From assembly GCA_002733865.1 (NCBI GenBank), contig NVXM01000035.1:1-64000 (forward strand): a DNA stretch of 64,000 bases, given 5' to 3'. The stretch comes from Sphingopyxis sp. Its GTDB lineage: Bacteria; Pseudomonadota; Alphaproteobacteria; Sphingomonadales; Sphingomonadaceae. The notes beneath the pieces were generated by a model. It saw only the letters and a program-made list of their open reading frames with translations. It was not told where the DNA came from and did not search any database. Each line of letters begins with the position of its first letter. The first letter of the stretch is position 1. Both the position numbers and the translations under genes were made by a program. Positions 1-9,589 of the stretch are shown here, in pieces.

Positions 1-60
1 AATACCGCAAGATCGCCGCCTAAAATCAACCAACCAGATGAAACCAAATACTCGCCTATT

Positions 61-2670
61 TTAAAACGCCATATGTCTCAAATTATCTGACGACGGACAT
101 TCACGTGCTTCACGAACCAAGTCATGGGCAAGACTTCGGCGGCGCTCGTCCGGTCGAACTTCTGGCATCAGACTGCCTTGCAGCCTTTCATCATCGCCAG
201 CTTCAAGGGCGACCTGTCCTTCAACTACTAGAACAGAAGTGTCCCCACTAGCGATTTTACTCGGATCGCCGAAGCTGCCTTCATACACTAGTTTCATAAC
301 CTCTGCGCGATCAAACCGGCGTCTAGCTTCATCAGCGCGAGCGACGGCTCGTTCAATTCTGAGAGCTTCTTTGGCTTTAGCAGTTCTTTCCGTTTGGGTA
401 TCTTCTGGCATAGAATCCAGCCGTCGGTCGCCGTCAGCACGGATTTCGGATGCCCCTTCGCGTGGGCGACGAACATTGGTTCCCAACACTCCCATAAGTT
501 CGTCAGATTTCGCCATGCAAAGCAATGCATTGAGAGGGCGGCTTGATTGCCCAACAGTCTCAAACAGTTCTTTTGACCGATGAACTTCTGTTAGATCAGT
601 GTCCGTCAAGCCTTCGATAGTCTCCATATCCCTTACTACGTTGGCAAGGGGTGCCAAATGTTGATTGGCTAAAAGCGCGCCGCGCTCTTCAAGCCAATCC
701 ATCGTAGGTCGAACCCATGCTCCAAGCACACTGTTGCCACATCTCAAATGATGGTCGAGAAATGATAGCGGTGCGCCAACCGTAAAACTGTGCAACCATA
801 GGGCGACTTTCGCCAATTCTACAGCCATCGGATTTAAATCAACACCATGCACACAGCGCTTCAGGACCATCCGTCTCACAATGTGTCGATCGTCCAACTG
901 ATCTTCGACGATTGGCCAACCATGTTCGCGAGCGTTAACGACTATCCCCTCGCGAAGTTTCGCAATTTGTTCAATTAATGGAGAAGCATAATCTGGGCCA
1001 GCGATAGCTTCGGCATCACCGATAGAAGTAAGTACCTTGTCAGATAGCCAGTCGACGAGGCTAACAAGGAAATGCCCGCTACCCATAGCGGGATCAACAA
1101 TCCGAAGCGATAACAACGCTATCGCAGGATCCAATGCGATCAACTCTTCGCCCGTTGCTTCGTTGCCTACAGCCTCTTCAAATAAACTGCGGCGCTCATC
1201 AACCAGAGGCCCCACGGTTTTGTCTATAATTAATGAGACGAGTGGTTCGGGGGTATAGTACGAACCGGAGCGATGCCGAGCTTCATTGTCTTCGCGCGGA
1301 CGCACATTGCCATGGCCGTCAACCTCAACGCCGTATTCTAATATGGATTCATAGATTGAACCCAATTGTTGTACAGAAAGGTCCCGATAATTAATGTACC
1401 TTTGCCGACCATCTTCTTCGCGATGAGAAAGCGACAGGATTGCTTGAGCCAAAACTTCGTCGGACAACCGTATGCGGGAGAGAAGCGGTATCTCCAATGG
1501 GTCGAACAATCCGCCGTTATAGGGAGGTATTCCAAGTTCATCATCACCTTCTGAGATCGCAGAAAAAATGGTCTCTAGTCTTGACCAATACGCAGTACTA
1601 CGAGAAAGCTCTGCCTGTCCTTTCGTCCGACGGTCTGCGATATCCTGCCGTAAGCGGGTGAGACAATAGTTCGAATAAGGGCCACGTTCATCAGGCAATA
1701 GGTTACGATCTTCCGCATAAAGAACGAACAGAAGTCGATAAAGAAGGAACAATGCTGCTTGCCGTACCGTCTCGGCATATTCACTATCGATTTCAGCTGG
1801 ACGCTCCGTGTCTGCCTCTGGAATAGAACTGATAAGCAGCGGAAAGACTTCCTCAAAGACAGTTTCAGCAAGGTCTTTCCTGACCTTTTCTTCCCAACGT
1901 TTCGCTTCCGCCAACGCGATAAGATGAAAGCTACGTCCTTGCTCTACCGGCAAGAAAGCACTCTTCCCAAAAATCAATAAGAAGAGGCGGAACCCATGAT
2001 CTTGTGATAAATCTTGATCAGATGTTTCCTCTGATGAGCCTGCGAATTCGAATATCTTGCCAAGGTCAATTTCGAAGAATTCTTCTGCGACGGAAAGAGC
2101 ATTCTGATAGTACAATCGCCATTGCCGTCCGTTGGTCAGTATACCCCACGGCATGTTACCTTCGGAAACGACTTCTGCTCGTCGTAAATAGTGCATTATC
2201 TGTGTAGAGGGTATGCCCGGTTCTCCTTGTCCCTCGCGGTCAAGTTGGCGGCCCCATCGTTTTGCTTCTACCAATGCCGCTCCGTGGCGGAATCGTTGCC
2301 ATGGCTCTAGGTCTTTAGCGCGTTCGTCGGCTGCCGCCTCTGCAAAAAGTAGAGCATCTGGAACATCCTTACGCCCGCGCGCAGTCATATTTTGTTGTAC
2401 TGATATGAACTCCCAACCAAGCATTTCGATTAACGGATAAACTAATTTTTCTTCTGTTTCGGCTTCGTTTGGATTTCGCCTCTGTGCAAGATCATTGAGC
2501 AAGGCGGAAGCCTTTTCTGCGGCCAATTTTACAGTCACATCATCAAGGTTTTTCCACTCAGGTGTTTCAGTAATGCCCTCGACCAACCAATCCTTTGTAA
2601 ACAACGCACCTTGGAACACTAATTTTCTCCCTGATCTGGAAGAAATAAACGCTTTTGACAAAGAAGCCAC
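61..2670 (-). CDS. Eco57I-type restriction-modification methylase, C-terminally truncated
   Basis: Resembles the large fused nuclease/N6-adenine methylases of type IIG or Eco57I-like systems. The N-terminal part has a PD-(D/E)xK-like pattern (PDALLF near residue 104, VEAKRW near 134). The methylase core has the SAM motif DPAMGSGHF near residue 528 and DLNPMAVELAKVALWLH near 612. These families normally continue past 1000 residues, with a catalytic NPPY/NPPW motif and a target-recognition domain. Here the frame stops at residue 869 and no NPP(Y/W) motif is visible, so the protein is probably inactive as a methylase. The last 15 or so residues do not look like family sequence, suggesting a frameshift or recombination break. 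The first 60 bases of the window continue beyond the stop without a recognisable gene. Confidence 0.75.
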   Translation of the reverse strand: MASLSKAFISSRSGRKLVFQGALFTKDWLVEGITETPEWKNLDDVTVKLAAEKASALLNDLAQRRNPNEAETEEKLVYPLIEMLGWEFISVQQNMTARGRKDVPDALLFAEAAADERAKDLEPWQRFRHGAALVEAKRWGRQLDREGQGEPGIPSTQIMHYLRRAEVVSEGNMPWGILTNGRQWRLYYQNALSVAEEFFEIDLGKIFEFAGSSEETSDQDLSQDHGFRLFLLIFGKSAFLPVEQGRSFHLIALAEAKRWEEKVRKDLAETVFEEVFPLLISSIPEADTERPAEIDSEYAETVRQAALFLLYRLLFVLYAEDRNLLPDERGPYSNYCLTRLRQDIADRRTKGQAELSRSTAYWSRLETIFSAISEGDDELGIPPYNGGLFDPLEIPLLSRIRLSDEVLAQAILSLSHREEDGRQRYINYRDLSVQQLGSIYESILEYGVEVDGHGNVRPREDNEARHRSGSYYTPEPLVSLIIDKTVGPLVDERRSLFEEAVGNEATGEELIALDPAIALLSLRIVDPAMGSGHFLVSLVDWLSDKVLTSIGDAEAIAGPDYASPLIEQIAKLREGIVVNAREHGWPIVEDQLDDRHIVRRMVLKRCVHGVDLNPMAVELAKVALWLHSFTVGAPLSFLDHHLRCGNSVLGAWVRPTMDWLEERGALLANQHLAPLANVVRDMETIEGLTDTDLTEVHRSKELFETVGQSSRPLNALLCMAKSDELMGVLGTNVRRPREGASEIRADGDRRLDSMPEDTQTERTAKAKEALRIERAVARADEARRRFDRAEVMKLVYEGSFGDPSKIASGDTSVLVVEGQVALEAGDDERLQGSLMPEVRPDERRRSLAHDLVREARECPSSDNLRHMAF

Positions 2671-2714
2671 AGGTTCTTTTCATTATTCACCGCTGCAATT
2701 CCATTTCAAAGAAT

Positions 2715-3026
2715 CATCCCCTTTCATGACGTAAACTAGCCCCTGTCCGGATGGTGCCTGGACAGCAACCCGCGCATCTTCAGGGCCGTGTTGCACCGCT
2801 TTGCGCTGCTTCCCGTACCACCCCTTCGAGCGGCGTTGCCCTCATTATCATTCGGTGCAGTCCAGACCCCAGCCGGACTTTTCGGGGCTTAGTCAAAGGG
2901 ATGGTCCCTTGGACGAACAAAATAGCTTCGAAAGGCAAAATGATGAAAAACACAGTCACTCTCGTCGGCTTCGTAGGCAATAATCCAGAGGTTCGCGAAA
3001 CCAAGTCAGATGCGACAATTGCAAAC
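2715..3026 (+). repeat. Left copy of 312-bp ssb leader repeat
   Basis: Near-identical (about 90% by eye) to 18346-18657 at a constant offset of 15,631 bases. It covers a roughly 220-bp non-coding leader and the first 28 or so codons of ssb, and homology ends abruptly near 3026. The leader contains inverted repeats, for example CTGTCC/GGACAG at about 2743-2765, and several GTCC/GGAC arms, so it can fold extensively as single-stranded DNA or RNA. The two copies bracket the cargo segment with the TonB receptor and copper genes. Confidence 0.9.
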
Positions 3027-3047
3027 TTATCTGGTTGCTGCGGTTAA
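2943..3047 (+). pseudogene. ssb: Truncated ssb (single-stranded DNA-binding protein)
   Basis: The first 28 codons match the full ssb at 18574 (MKNTVTLVGFVGNNPEVRET versus ...GNDPEVRET). The frame then runs into unrelated sequence and stops at 34 residues, leaving only the first strands of the OB fold. It keeps the whole upstream leader of the intact copy. It marks the left junction of the 15-kb segment inserted or duplicated next to ssb. Confidence 0.85.
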
Positions 3048-3248
3048 TGCGTCCGCGCAAGATAGCGTTGATCATGCGAGACACCTAGTTCAAACGACCT
3101 ATAACATTTTCTGATAACCTCTTCGTAAAACGTGATGGCATTCAATTTATCATAGAATGCTTGTGGCCCCTGCGCTAGCAGATTGTAGCGGATAAGGGAG
3201 TCGCGCTTGGGAAACCAATCGCGACGCACCATTAAGAGGGGAAATATC

Positions 3249-5750
3249 ATGAAGGCGCAAAATCAACAATTGATCAGAACGTCGTATCTGGCGCTCGCGA
3301 TGGGCTTAGCCGGTCTGTCTTTGGCCACACCGGCCATGGCACAGGACGAAGCGACTGGAAGGCAGTCGACTTCTGCTGACACAACGAACGGCGGAGGCAT
3401 AATCATTGTCACCGGTACCCGCCGCAACGACCTCACGGCAGCAGATTCTCCCACGCCCATCGACATTATTTCATCAGAGCAACTGCTCAGCCAGAGCTCG
3501 TCCGATGTCAACGACATCCTGCGCACGCAGGTACCCTCTCTCAACATCCAGCGCCTGGTTAGCAACGATGGTGCGGTGTTTACAAGGCCCTTCTCGCTGC
3601 GCGGACTGCCGCCTGACCAGACGCTGGTTCTGGTCAACGGCAAGCGTCGGCATCGCGGCGCGACGGTGCAGTTCACCAACGTTCCCTATATTCGCGGTTC
3701 GCAGGGTCCCGATCTGTCGGCAATCCCGTCGATCGCCATCGGTCAACTCGAAGTGCTGCGCGACGGTGCCTCGGCTCTTTACGGTTCGGATGCGATAGCT
3801 GGTGTACTCAATTTTCGGCTGCGGGATGACCGCGAAGGAGGAAACCTAACCGCGCGCTACGGCCAGTATTACGCTGGCGACGGCGAAGACATGCTCGTCC
3901 AGGGCAATATTGGCCTGCCGTTTACAGCCGATGGCTTTATCAATATCAGTGGCGAATACGTCAACACCAATACCACTTCGCGCGGGCTGCAGCGTCCTGA
4001 CGCACAGGCGCTGATCGACGCCGGCGTTTCAGGTGTGCCAGTGCCGGCGCAGCGCTGGGGCAATCCCGAAACCGAGGCGGCACGGCTGTTCGTCAACGCC
4101 GGACTTGACCTCAATGATTCGATGGAGGCTTACGTCTTCGGCAATTACAGCTGGAGCAGCGGCGTGACCGGTTTTTTCTACCGCAATCCGAACACGAGCT
4201 TTCTCAACACCAGCGTTCCGCTAACGACGATGCCGGGCGGCCCACGTTTTTCTTTCCGTGATATTTTCCCCGGCGGTTATACACCCAATTTTGGTGCCAC
4301 GATCCGCGATCTGTCGTTGGTTGGCGGTACGCGCGGTGAACTGAGTAGCGGCCTTACCTATGATCTGAGCGCCAGCTATGGCCAGAATTCAGCCCGATAC
4401 AATATCACCAATACCGTTAATCCATCACTCGGCTCGAATTCACCGACTGAGTTCAACATTGGTAAGCTCGAACAGAGCGAACTCAACTTCAACGCCGATA
4501 TGACCTATCCGATTGATATCGGACTCGCCGAACCGCTCAACCTTGCCGGCGGACTTGAATATCGTCGTGAAACATATGAAATTACGGCCGGTGATGTGGC
4601 ATCTTATCAGGTGGGGCCGTTCGCGTTACTCACAGATCCCGATACCGGTCTGAACGTTGGACTTCCGGTCGGTTCGAACGGCTTTCCGGGGTTTAGCCCA
4701 AGTCAGGCGGGTGTTTTTTCGCGCAACAATTGGGCGGCCTATACTGCGCTCGAAGGCGATCTAACCCCATGGCTGTCAGGCGGCGTTGCGCTGCGCTACG
4801 AGGATTTCTCCGATTTTGGCTCGACGTTCAACTGGAAAGTGAACGCCCGCGCGGAATTTTCAGACGCGATCGCAATCCGTGGATCAGTTAACACCGGCTT
4901 TCGCGCGCCGACGCCCGGCCAGGCGAACGCTTCCAACGTCAGTACCAACATCGATTCGGCAACTGGTGCACCGCTGACATCGGGCATTGTCGGTCCCAAT
5001 AATCCAGTCGCCCAGTTCCTGGGTGCCGCGCCGCTCAAACCAGAGGATTCGTTCAATATCGCCGCTGGTATCGTGCTCACACCGCTTTCCCAGTTGACCT
5101 TCACGCTCGATTATTTCAACATCAAGGTCGATGATCGCATCGCACTTTCTGGCAATTTCGCGCTCTCTCAAGCACAGCGTGACCAACTCGCTGCGCTCGG
5201 CATCCCCGGCGGCGGCAGTTTCCAGCAACTGGCGTTCTTTACCAATGCATTCGACAGTCGAACGCAGGGCGTCGATGCGGTTCTGACCTATCGCTTCGAT
5301 TTGGCTGATGGCAAGGCGACTTTGAGCACGAACGCCAACTATACCAAGACCAAAGTCACTCGCGCCAGCCCGGTCATCGCTGCAGACCGCGAACGGCTCC
5401 TCGAACTCGAGGACTTTGTACCCGAGTGGAAGGGCAATGTAGCGTTCAACTATCAAGGCGATCGACTCGGCTTTCTAGCGCGCGCCACCTATTACGGCAA
5501 GTGGACTGACTATGGGAGCACGCCGGCGAGTGATCAAACCGGCGGTGCGGAAATCCTCACCGATGTCGAAGTATCGTATCGTCTCAACGATATCGTTAGG
5601 CTGGCGGTTGGCGGCGAGAACATTTTCGACAATTTTCCTGACCGCGAAGCGCGCCAGTCGCAGATCAACAACGGTATCCAGTATATGCGCTTCGCACCCT
5701 CCGGCTTCAACGGCGGATTCTGGTACGTTCGCGCAACGACAACGTTCTAG
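3249..5750 (+). CDS. TonB-dependent outer-membrane receptor
   Basis: An 833-residue outer-membrane transporter. The signal peptide ends near TPAMAQ. A TonB-box-like IIIVTGTRRNDL segment is followed by a plug domain (TPIDIISSEQLL, SSDVNDILRTQVPSLN, VLRDGASALYGSDAIAGVLNF) and a 22-strand-type barrel that ends with an aromatic residue (VRATTTF). The ATG at 3249 is chosen because AAGAGGGG lies just upstream and it starts the signal peptide; a longer reading from 3207 would bury that peptide. The substrate is unknown. The adjacent LysR-controlled amino-acid operon suggests an amino acid, peptide or related conjugate. It is the first gene after the truncated ssb and probably has its promoter in 3048-3248. 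Confidence 0.92.
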   Translation: MKAQNQQLIRTSYLALAMGLAGLSLATPAMAQDEATGRQSTSADTTNGGGIIIVTGTRRNDLTAADSPTPIDIISSEQLLSQSSSDVNDILRTQVPSLNIQRLVSNDGAVFTRPFSLRGLPPDQTLVLVNGKRRHRGATVQFTNVPYIRGSQGPDLSAIPSIAIGQLEVLRDGASALYGSDAIAGVLNFRLRDDREGGNLTARYGQYYAGDGEDMLVQGNIGLPFTADGFINISGEYVNTNTTSRGLQRPDAQALIDAGVSGVPVPAQRWGNPETEAARLFVNAGLDLNDSMEAYVFGNYSWSSGVTGFFYRNPNTSFLNTSVPLTTMPGGPRFSFRDIFPGGYTPNFGATIRDLSLVGGTRGELSSGLTYDLSASYGQNSARYNITNTVNPSLGSNSPTEFNIGKLEQSELNFNADMTYPIDIGLAEPLNLAGGLEYRRETYEITAGDVASYQVGPFALLTDPDTGLNVGLPVGSNGFPGFSPSQAGVFSRNNWAAYTALEGDLTPWLSGGVALRYEDFSDFGSTFNWKVNARAEFSDAIAIRGSVNTGFRAPTPGQANASNVSTNIDSATGAPLTSGIVGPNNPVAQFLGAAPLKPEDSFNIAAGIVLTPLSQLTFTLDYFNIKVDDRIALSGNFALSQAQRDQLAALGIPGGGSFQQLAFFTNAFDSRTQGVDAVLTYRFDLADGKATLSTNANYTKTKVTRASPVIAADRERLLELEDFVPEWKGNVAFNYQGDRLGFLARATYYGKWTDYGSTPASDQTGGAEILTDVEVSYRLNDIVRLAVGGENIFDNFPDREARQSQINNGIQYMRFAPSGFNGGFWYVRATTTF

Positions 5751-5762
5751 AACATTGGCGAT

Positions 5763-5786
5763 GGGGTCGATGCTTTCGTCGACCCC
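5763..5786. terminator. Hairpin between convergent TonB receptor and LysR genes
   Basis: Perfect inverted repeat GGGGTCGA/TCGACCCC with an 8-base loop, 12 bases after the receptor stop codon. There is no long U tract, so it is a likely but imperfect terminator. The rest of 5787-5977 shows no gene. Confidence 0.55.
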
Positions 5787-5977
5787 CGCTTCAGGATACG
5801 GTCCACTATATGATTAGTTCAAACCTCCGGCAGGCCTTGAGTCGGCACAAATACATTTGCTGCCAGCCCGGCGTGGCTCATGGACTTCATCAATTCGGCA
5901 GTTCGAATTGTCGCCTACAATACCAGTCTCAGTGCCGGAGTTACGAGTATAAATTCAAAATTATGCCGAATTCGTCT

Positions 5978-6949
5978 TCAATCTCTGGCTATAGCGGCTC
6001 GCTTCGTGTGTGCGGGACGGGTGGGAGTGTTGATGGCAGGCTCTCCAAAGGCTCCATCCGCGATCTTTTCGTCTCTGATCCGCATCATGATCTCAATAAA
6101 GCTAAGCGCTGCCTGCGACAGGGGGCGCAGCGAAGGTGTGTACAAGAGATATTCGAATTCGATACGCGGCAGAAATGGCAAGACGACAAGGCCTTGGGCA
6201 ACAAAATCGATCGCAGTGGCAGGATTTATGATCGAACAACCGACGCCTTGAGCCACCAGATTGCAATGGGTAATAGCATATTGCGTTTCCACAACCAGGT
6301 CGCGTTCGACACCAGCGTCTTCGAAGATGCGATCAATGCGTCGACGCGTTTTGTCACCGTGCATCAGCGATATAAAGGGCTCACCCGCGAGATCGGTCGG
6401 CTCGATATGGGCTCGTCCTGCGAGCCGGTGTCCGGGAGACAGGATACAGGCCCCGACCGACCGCAGAAATCTGCTCGTAGATACACCAGGGATATCGTGG
6501 CCCCGTGTCGCGAGCCCAACGTCAAACTGCTGGTTCTCGATCAACTGACGGACAGTCGACGAACTATGCGTGTCAAGATGGATCGAAACACCAGGGTGAT
6601 CTTTCTGGAACGCACGAATTACCTGAGGCAAGAAGCTGAAAGACAGCGCCGGCAGCGACGCAATGTGAAGATTGCCGGTCGAGAGGTTTCGGATGTCACT
6701 CGCCGTTTTTTTCAGAGCGTCGATGCCAATGAAGCTGCGCTCGACCTCATGGAAAAAATACCCAGCTTCAGGCGTAACGGTGAGCGCACTACCCTTCGAG
6801 CGAACGAAGAGCTTAAAGCCGATGGCATATTCGAGATCGGCGATGAGTTTGCTGACCGCCGGCTGAGACAAATGCATGGACTGAGCGGCTTGCGTAACCG
6901 ATCCGGCTAGCATGACCGCCCGAAATGCTTCCAACTGTCGTAGGTTCAT
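5978..6949 (-). CDS. LysR-family regulator (OccR/LysR-like)
   Basis: A 323-residue LysR-type regulator. The N-terminal winged HTH (MNLRQLEAFRAVML, SVTQAAQSMHLSQPAVSKLI) is followed by a linker helix and an inducer-binding domain with LHIASLPALSFSFLP and IINPATAIDF. Its sequence style is close to OccR/NocR and LysR, which respond to opines or diaminopimelate-like amino acids. It is divergent from the metC-like/thrC-like/permease operon starting at 7146, the usual layout for a LysR regulator and its target. The 196-base gap between them should hold the operator. The inducer is probably a substrate or intermediate of that operon (inference). Confidence 0.9.
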   Translation of the reverse strand: MNLRQLEAFRAVMLAGSVTQAAQSMHLSQPAVSKLIADLEYAIGFKLFVRSKGSALTVTPEAGYFFHEVERSFIGIDALKKTASDIRNLSTGNLHIASLPALSFSFLPQVIRAFQKDHPGVSIHLDTHSSSTVRQLIENQQFDVGLATRGHDIPGVSTSRFLRSVGACILSPGHRLAGRAHIEPTDLAGEPFISLMHGDKTRRRIDRIFEDAGVERDLVVETQYAITHCNLVAQGVGCSIINPATAIDFVAQGLVVLPFLPRIEFEYLLYTPSLRPLSQAALSFIEIMMRIRDEKIADGAFGEPAINTPTRPAHTKRAAIARD

Positions 6950-7145
6950 CCGTCACTCTCCAAAGTTATTACAAATCAATATAGACCAAAGTAAAAAGGA
7001 AGACGCAAGGAATGACTTTAGCAACATCCGACAGCGGTATTTCTCTAGGCCTCGTCGAAGCCTGGTTTACCTCTGCATTTTATTTCCTGCTTCCAACAAC
7101 ATTTCAGGAGGATAGAGAATGTCCTGACTTCAGAAGGTATTTAGT

Positions 7146-8369
7146 GTGAATGACGAGACTGCTAACCGCGGTAAAGACGGTAGCCGAACGTCTGCGATGA
7201 CGAAGCTTGTTCGTTCGAGCTCACCCTCGGCGAAAGCGGCGGGTCTGCTCAACCCTCCGGTCCACCGCGCCTCAACGATCACTTTTGACAACGTCGAAGC
7301 CTATACGGGTCGGCATAGCCGTATCTATGACGATGTCATCTATGGTCTGTACGGGACCGAAACGACTTTCGCCCTCGAAGCGGCCATCGCGGCGCTCGAA
7401 GGGGGGCACCGGACGGTGGTTACCTCCTCCGGGACGGCAGCAATTTCGCTCAGTTTGTCGGCATTTTTGTCGGCGGGCGATCACCTACTGGTCATCGATA
7501 CCGTGTATCGTTCGACGCGTAGATTCTGTGACGATGTCTTGACCGCAATGGGGGTCGAGGTCTCTTATTTCGACCCTGGCGTGGGAAGCGACATCGTCGC
7601 CCAGTTCCGGCCGAACACGCGCGCCATCTTCCTCGAGACTCCGGGCTCGCTAACCTTTGAGATGCCCGATATTGCCGCGATTACAGCCGTGGCGCGCGCG
7701 CGAGAGATTGTAACGATGATCGATAACACTTGGGCCACCCCGCTCTATTTCCGCCCGATCAAGCATGGCGTCGATGTGTCGATAGCCGCGGCGACCAAAT
7801 ATCTGTCGGGACATTCCGATGTAATGCTCGGCGCGATGACCGCAGCGAATTCCGATATCTTCCGAAAGTTGAAGGACGCCGCGCGCTACTGGGGAAACTG
7901 TGTAGGGCCGGACGATTGCTACCTCGTGCATCGCGGGTTGCGGACCCTCGACGTGCGTCTGGAGCGACACCAGCGCAACGCCTTGAAACTCATCGGTTGG
8001 TTCCAGCAGCAGCCCGAGGTCCGCCATGTGCTCTATCCCGGCATCGCTTCGGACCCGGGGCACGCAATCTGGCGGCGCGATTTTGATGGGGCAACGGGTC
8101 TGTTCGGCGTTTTGCTTGATGATATGACACCGCAAGAAACTTCGGTTTTCTTCAATCAATTCCAGTTGTTTCAGTTGGGTGCCAGTTGGGGTGGGTTCGA
8201 AAGTCTGATTGTTCCCGCCTGGCCCGCGCCAGAGCGCAGTTGCACACCGGTCGAAAAGGGGAGTTTGATACGTGTCCACGCGGGGCTTGAAGCATGCGAC
8301 GATCTGATCGCCGACCTTTCGGCTGCCTTCGATCAGCTTCGGTCCTTCAGGAGCGGGACGGGATCGTGA
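7146..8369 (+). CDS. Cystathionine beta-lyase-like PLP enzyme (Cys/Met metabolism family)
   Basis: A 407-residue fold-type I PLP enzyme of the MetC family. It has the YGTETTFALEAAIAALEGG region, the cofactor-binding DNTWATP motif typical of beta-lyases rather than synthases, and the Schiff-base lysine in AATKYLSGHSDV. The C-terminal domain has GLFGVLL and GASWGGFESLIVP. Family members split C-S bonds in cystathionine or similar thioether amino acids, giving pyruvate and ammonia. The assigned start is GTG at 7146, preceded by AGAAGG; an in-frame ATG at 7197 is the alternative. It is the first gene of a tight three-gene operon (the next start overlaps this stop), so it is likely catabolic rather than for methionine synthesis. 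Confidence 0.85.
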   Translation: MNDETANRGKDGSRTSAMTKLVRSSSPSAKAAGLLNPPVHRASTITFDNVEAYTGRHSRIYDDVIYGLYGTETTFALEAAIAALEGGHRTVVTSSGTAAISLSLSAFLSAGDHLLVIDTVYRSTRRFCDDVLTAMGVEVSYFDPGVGSDIVAQFRPNTRAIFLETPGSLTFEMPDIAAITAVARAREIVTMIDNTWATPLYFRPIKHGVDVSIAAATKYLSGHSDVMLGAMTAANSDIFRKLKDAARYWGNCVGPDDCYLVHRGLRTLDVRLERHQRNALKLIGWFQQQPEVRHVLYPGIASDPGHAIWRRDFDGATGLFGVLLDDMTPQETSVFFNQFQLFQLGASWGGFESLIVPAWPAPERSCTPVEKGSLIRVHAGLEACDDLIADLSAAFDQLRSFRSGTGS

Positions 8370-9589
8370 CACAATCAATGCCGCCTTTGCCGGAAAGCCG
8401 TGGCGATATCTTTGATGGACGTCGTCTTGCGTTGAACCCGATGCTGGCGGGGTTTTCCTGCATCCGGTGCCAGATGGAACTACCAGTCGGGGACTATTTT
8501 GAAGGATGCCCCGACTGTCTCGCACGCGGTAAACCTTCGACGTTGCGGTCGATATATCGCGACCTGCCGCCCGTGCTGAGCAACGGCCGCGCCCATGGGA
8601 TGCGGCGATTTGCAGCGTGGATGCCTTATATATCTTGGGTTTCGCTCGGCGAAGGTGGGACGTCCTGCGCGCGCTTTTCTTCCTTGGCCAATGAGCTTGG
8701 GGTAGCTGATATCCATATCAAGAACGAGGGCCAGAACCCCAGCGGCTCACACAAGGACAGGATGAGTTGCATGGCGGTTGCCCGCGCACTTGACATAGGG
8801 GCTACAACAATAGTTGCAGCTTCGAGCGGCAATGGCGGGGCGTCACTGGCGCTCTATGCAGCGGCGGCGGGGTTGAAATGCTGCATCGTCACGACGCCCG
8901 CTTTGTCGCGGGTTTTTCAGCGAGCAATCACAATGACCGGAGCCCAAATTGTCACCGCTTCGGAAAGCCTTGAGCGTTGGGATCATATTGCCAAAATGGT
9001 GAAGGAGCAGGGCGCGTTTTCGGCGACAAACTATCTTGATCCGCCCGTAGGCAGCAATCATTTTGGATTGGATGGCCTCAAGACCATTGCCTATGAGATG
9101 CTCGAAGAGCTGGGACCAGACCTGGTCGATGTCGTGTTGGTTCCGACATCGCGAGGCGACCTGATCTGGGGTCTCGCGGAGGGTTTTGATCAGCTCAAGG
9201 CCGCCGGCTTGATCAAATCAGTTCCCCGGCTATATGCGGTCGAGCCGTTTGCGCGGATCAGCGCGGTGCTCGGTGGGGAGTCGATCACGGGCTCGTTTCC
9301 CGGAACGACTCGGCTGGCATCAATCGGCGGCTCGACGGTCACCTATCAGGCGATGGAGGCGATCCGTGCGTCGGGCGGTGGCGCGGTGATCGTGAAGGAT
9401 GAAATGGTCTCTCGCGATCAGATCCGTCTCGCTCGCCATGGCTGCTATGCCGAACTGTCTTCGGCCGCGACGCTCACCGGACTCGAGCTTCTTTTAAAAA
9501 ACGGGGTGATTTCACCTGACGCAACGGTTGCGCTGATTGCGACGTCGAATGGCTATAAGGAAGACGCAAACGGGGGGAGCGGCCAATGA
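8366..9589 (+). CDS. Threonine synthase-like PLP enzyme
   Basis: A fold-type II PLP enzyme of about 407 residues. An N-terminal zinc ribbon (CIRC near residue 32, CPDC near 48) is typical of threonine-synthase-like proteins. The cofactor lysine lies in NPSGSHKDRM and the phosphate loop is SSGNGGASLALYAAA. GTG at 8366 is chosen because it overlaps the upstream stop (GTGA) and follows an AGGAG; ATG at 8378 is also possible. Canonical threonine synthase acts on phosphohomoserine, but the partner beta-lyase and permease suggest a specialised beta- or gamma-elimination on an imported amino acid. The function is therefore named only at family level. Confidence 0.8.
   Translation: MTQSMPPLPESRGDIFDGRRLALNPMLAGFSCIRCQMELPVGDYFEGCPDCLARGKPSTLRSIYRDLPPVLSNGRAHGMRRFAAWMPYISWVSLGEGGTSCARFSSLANELGVADIHIKNEGQNPSGSHKDRMSCMAVARALDIGATTIVAASSGNGGASLALYAAAAGLKCCIVTTPALSRVFQRAITMTGAQIVTASESLERWDHIAKMVKEQGAFSATNYLDPPVGSNHFGLDGLKTIAYEMLEELGPDLVDVVLVPTSRGDLIWGLAEGFDQLKAAGLIKSVPRLYAVEPFARISAVLGGESITGSFPGTTRLASIGGSTVTYQAMEAIRASGGGAVIVKDEMVSRDQIRLARHGCYAELSSAATLTGLELLLKNGVISPDATVALIATSNGYKEDANGGSGQ

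Noticed and set aside
3201..3221. 13-bp match GGGAAACCAATCG shared by 3209 and 18310, considered as a junction signature
   Set aside because: Such short matches are expected by chance in 64 kb, and the flanks do not agree.
5810..6910. Long 366-codon plus-strand frame opposite the LysR gene
   Set aside because: It is the antisense shadow of the clear LysR-family gene; its translation shows no domain and biased composition.
7650..8525. Long minus-strand frame opposite the metC-like gene
   Set aside because: Shadow of a gene with clear PLP motifs and overlapping operon starts.
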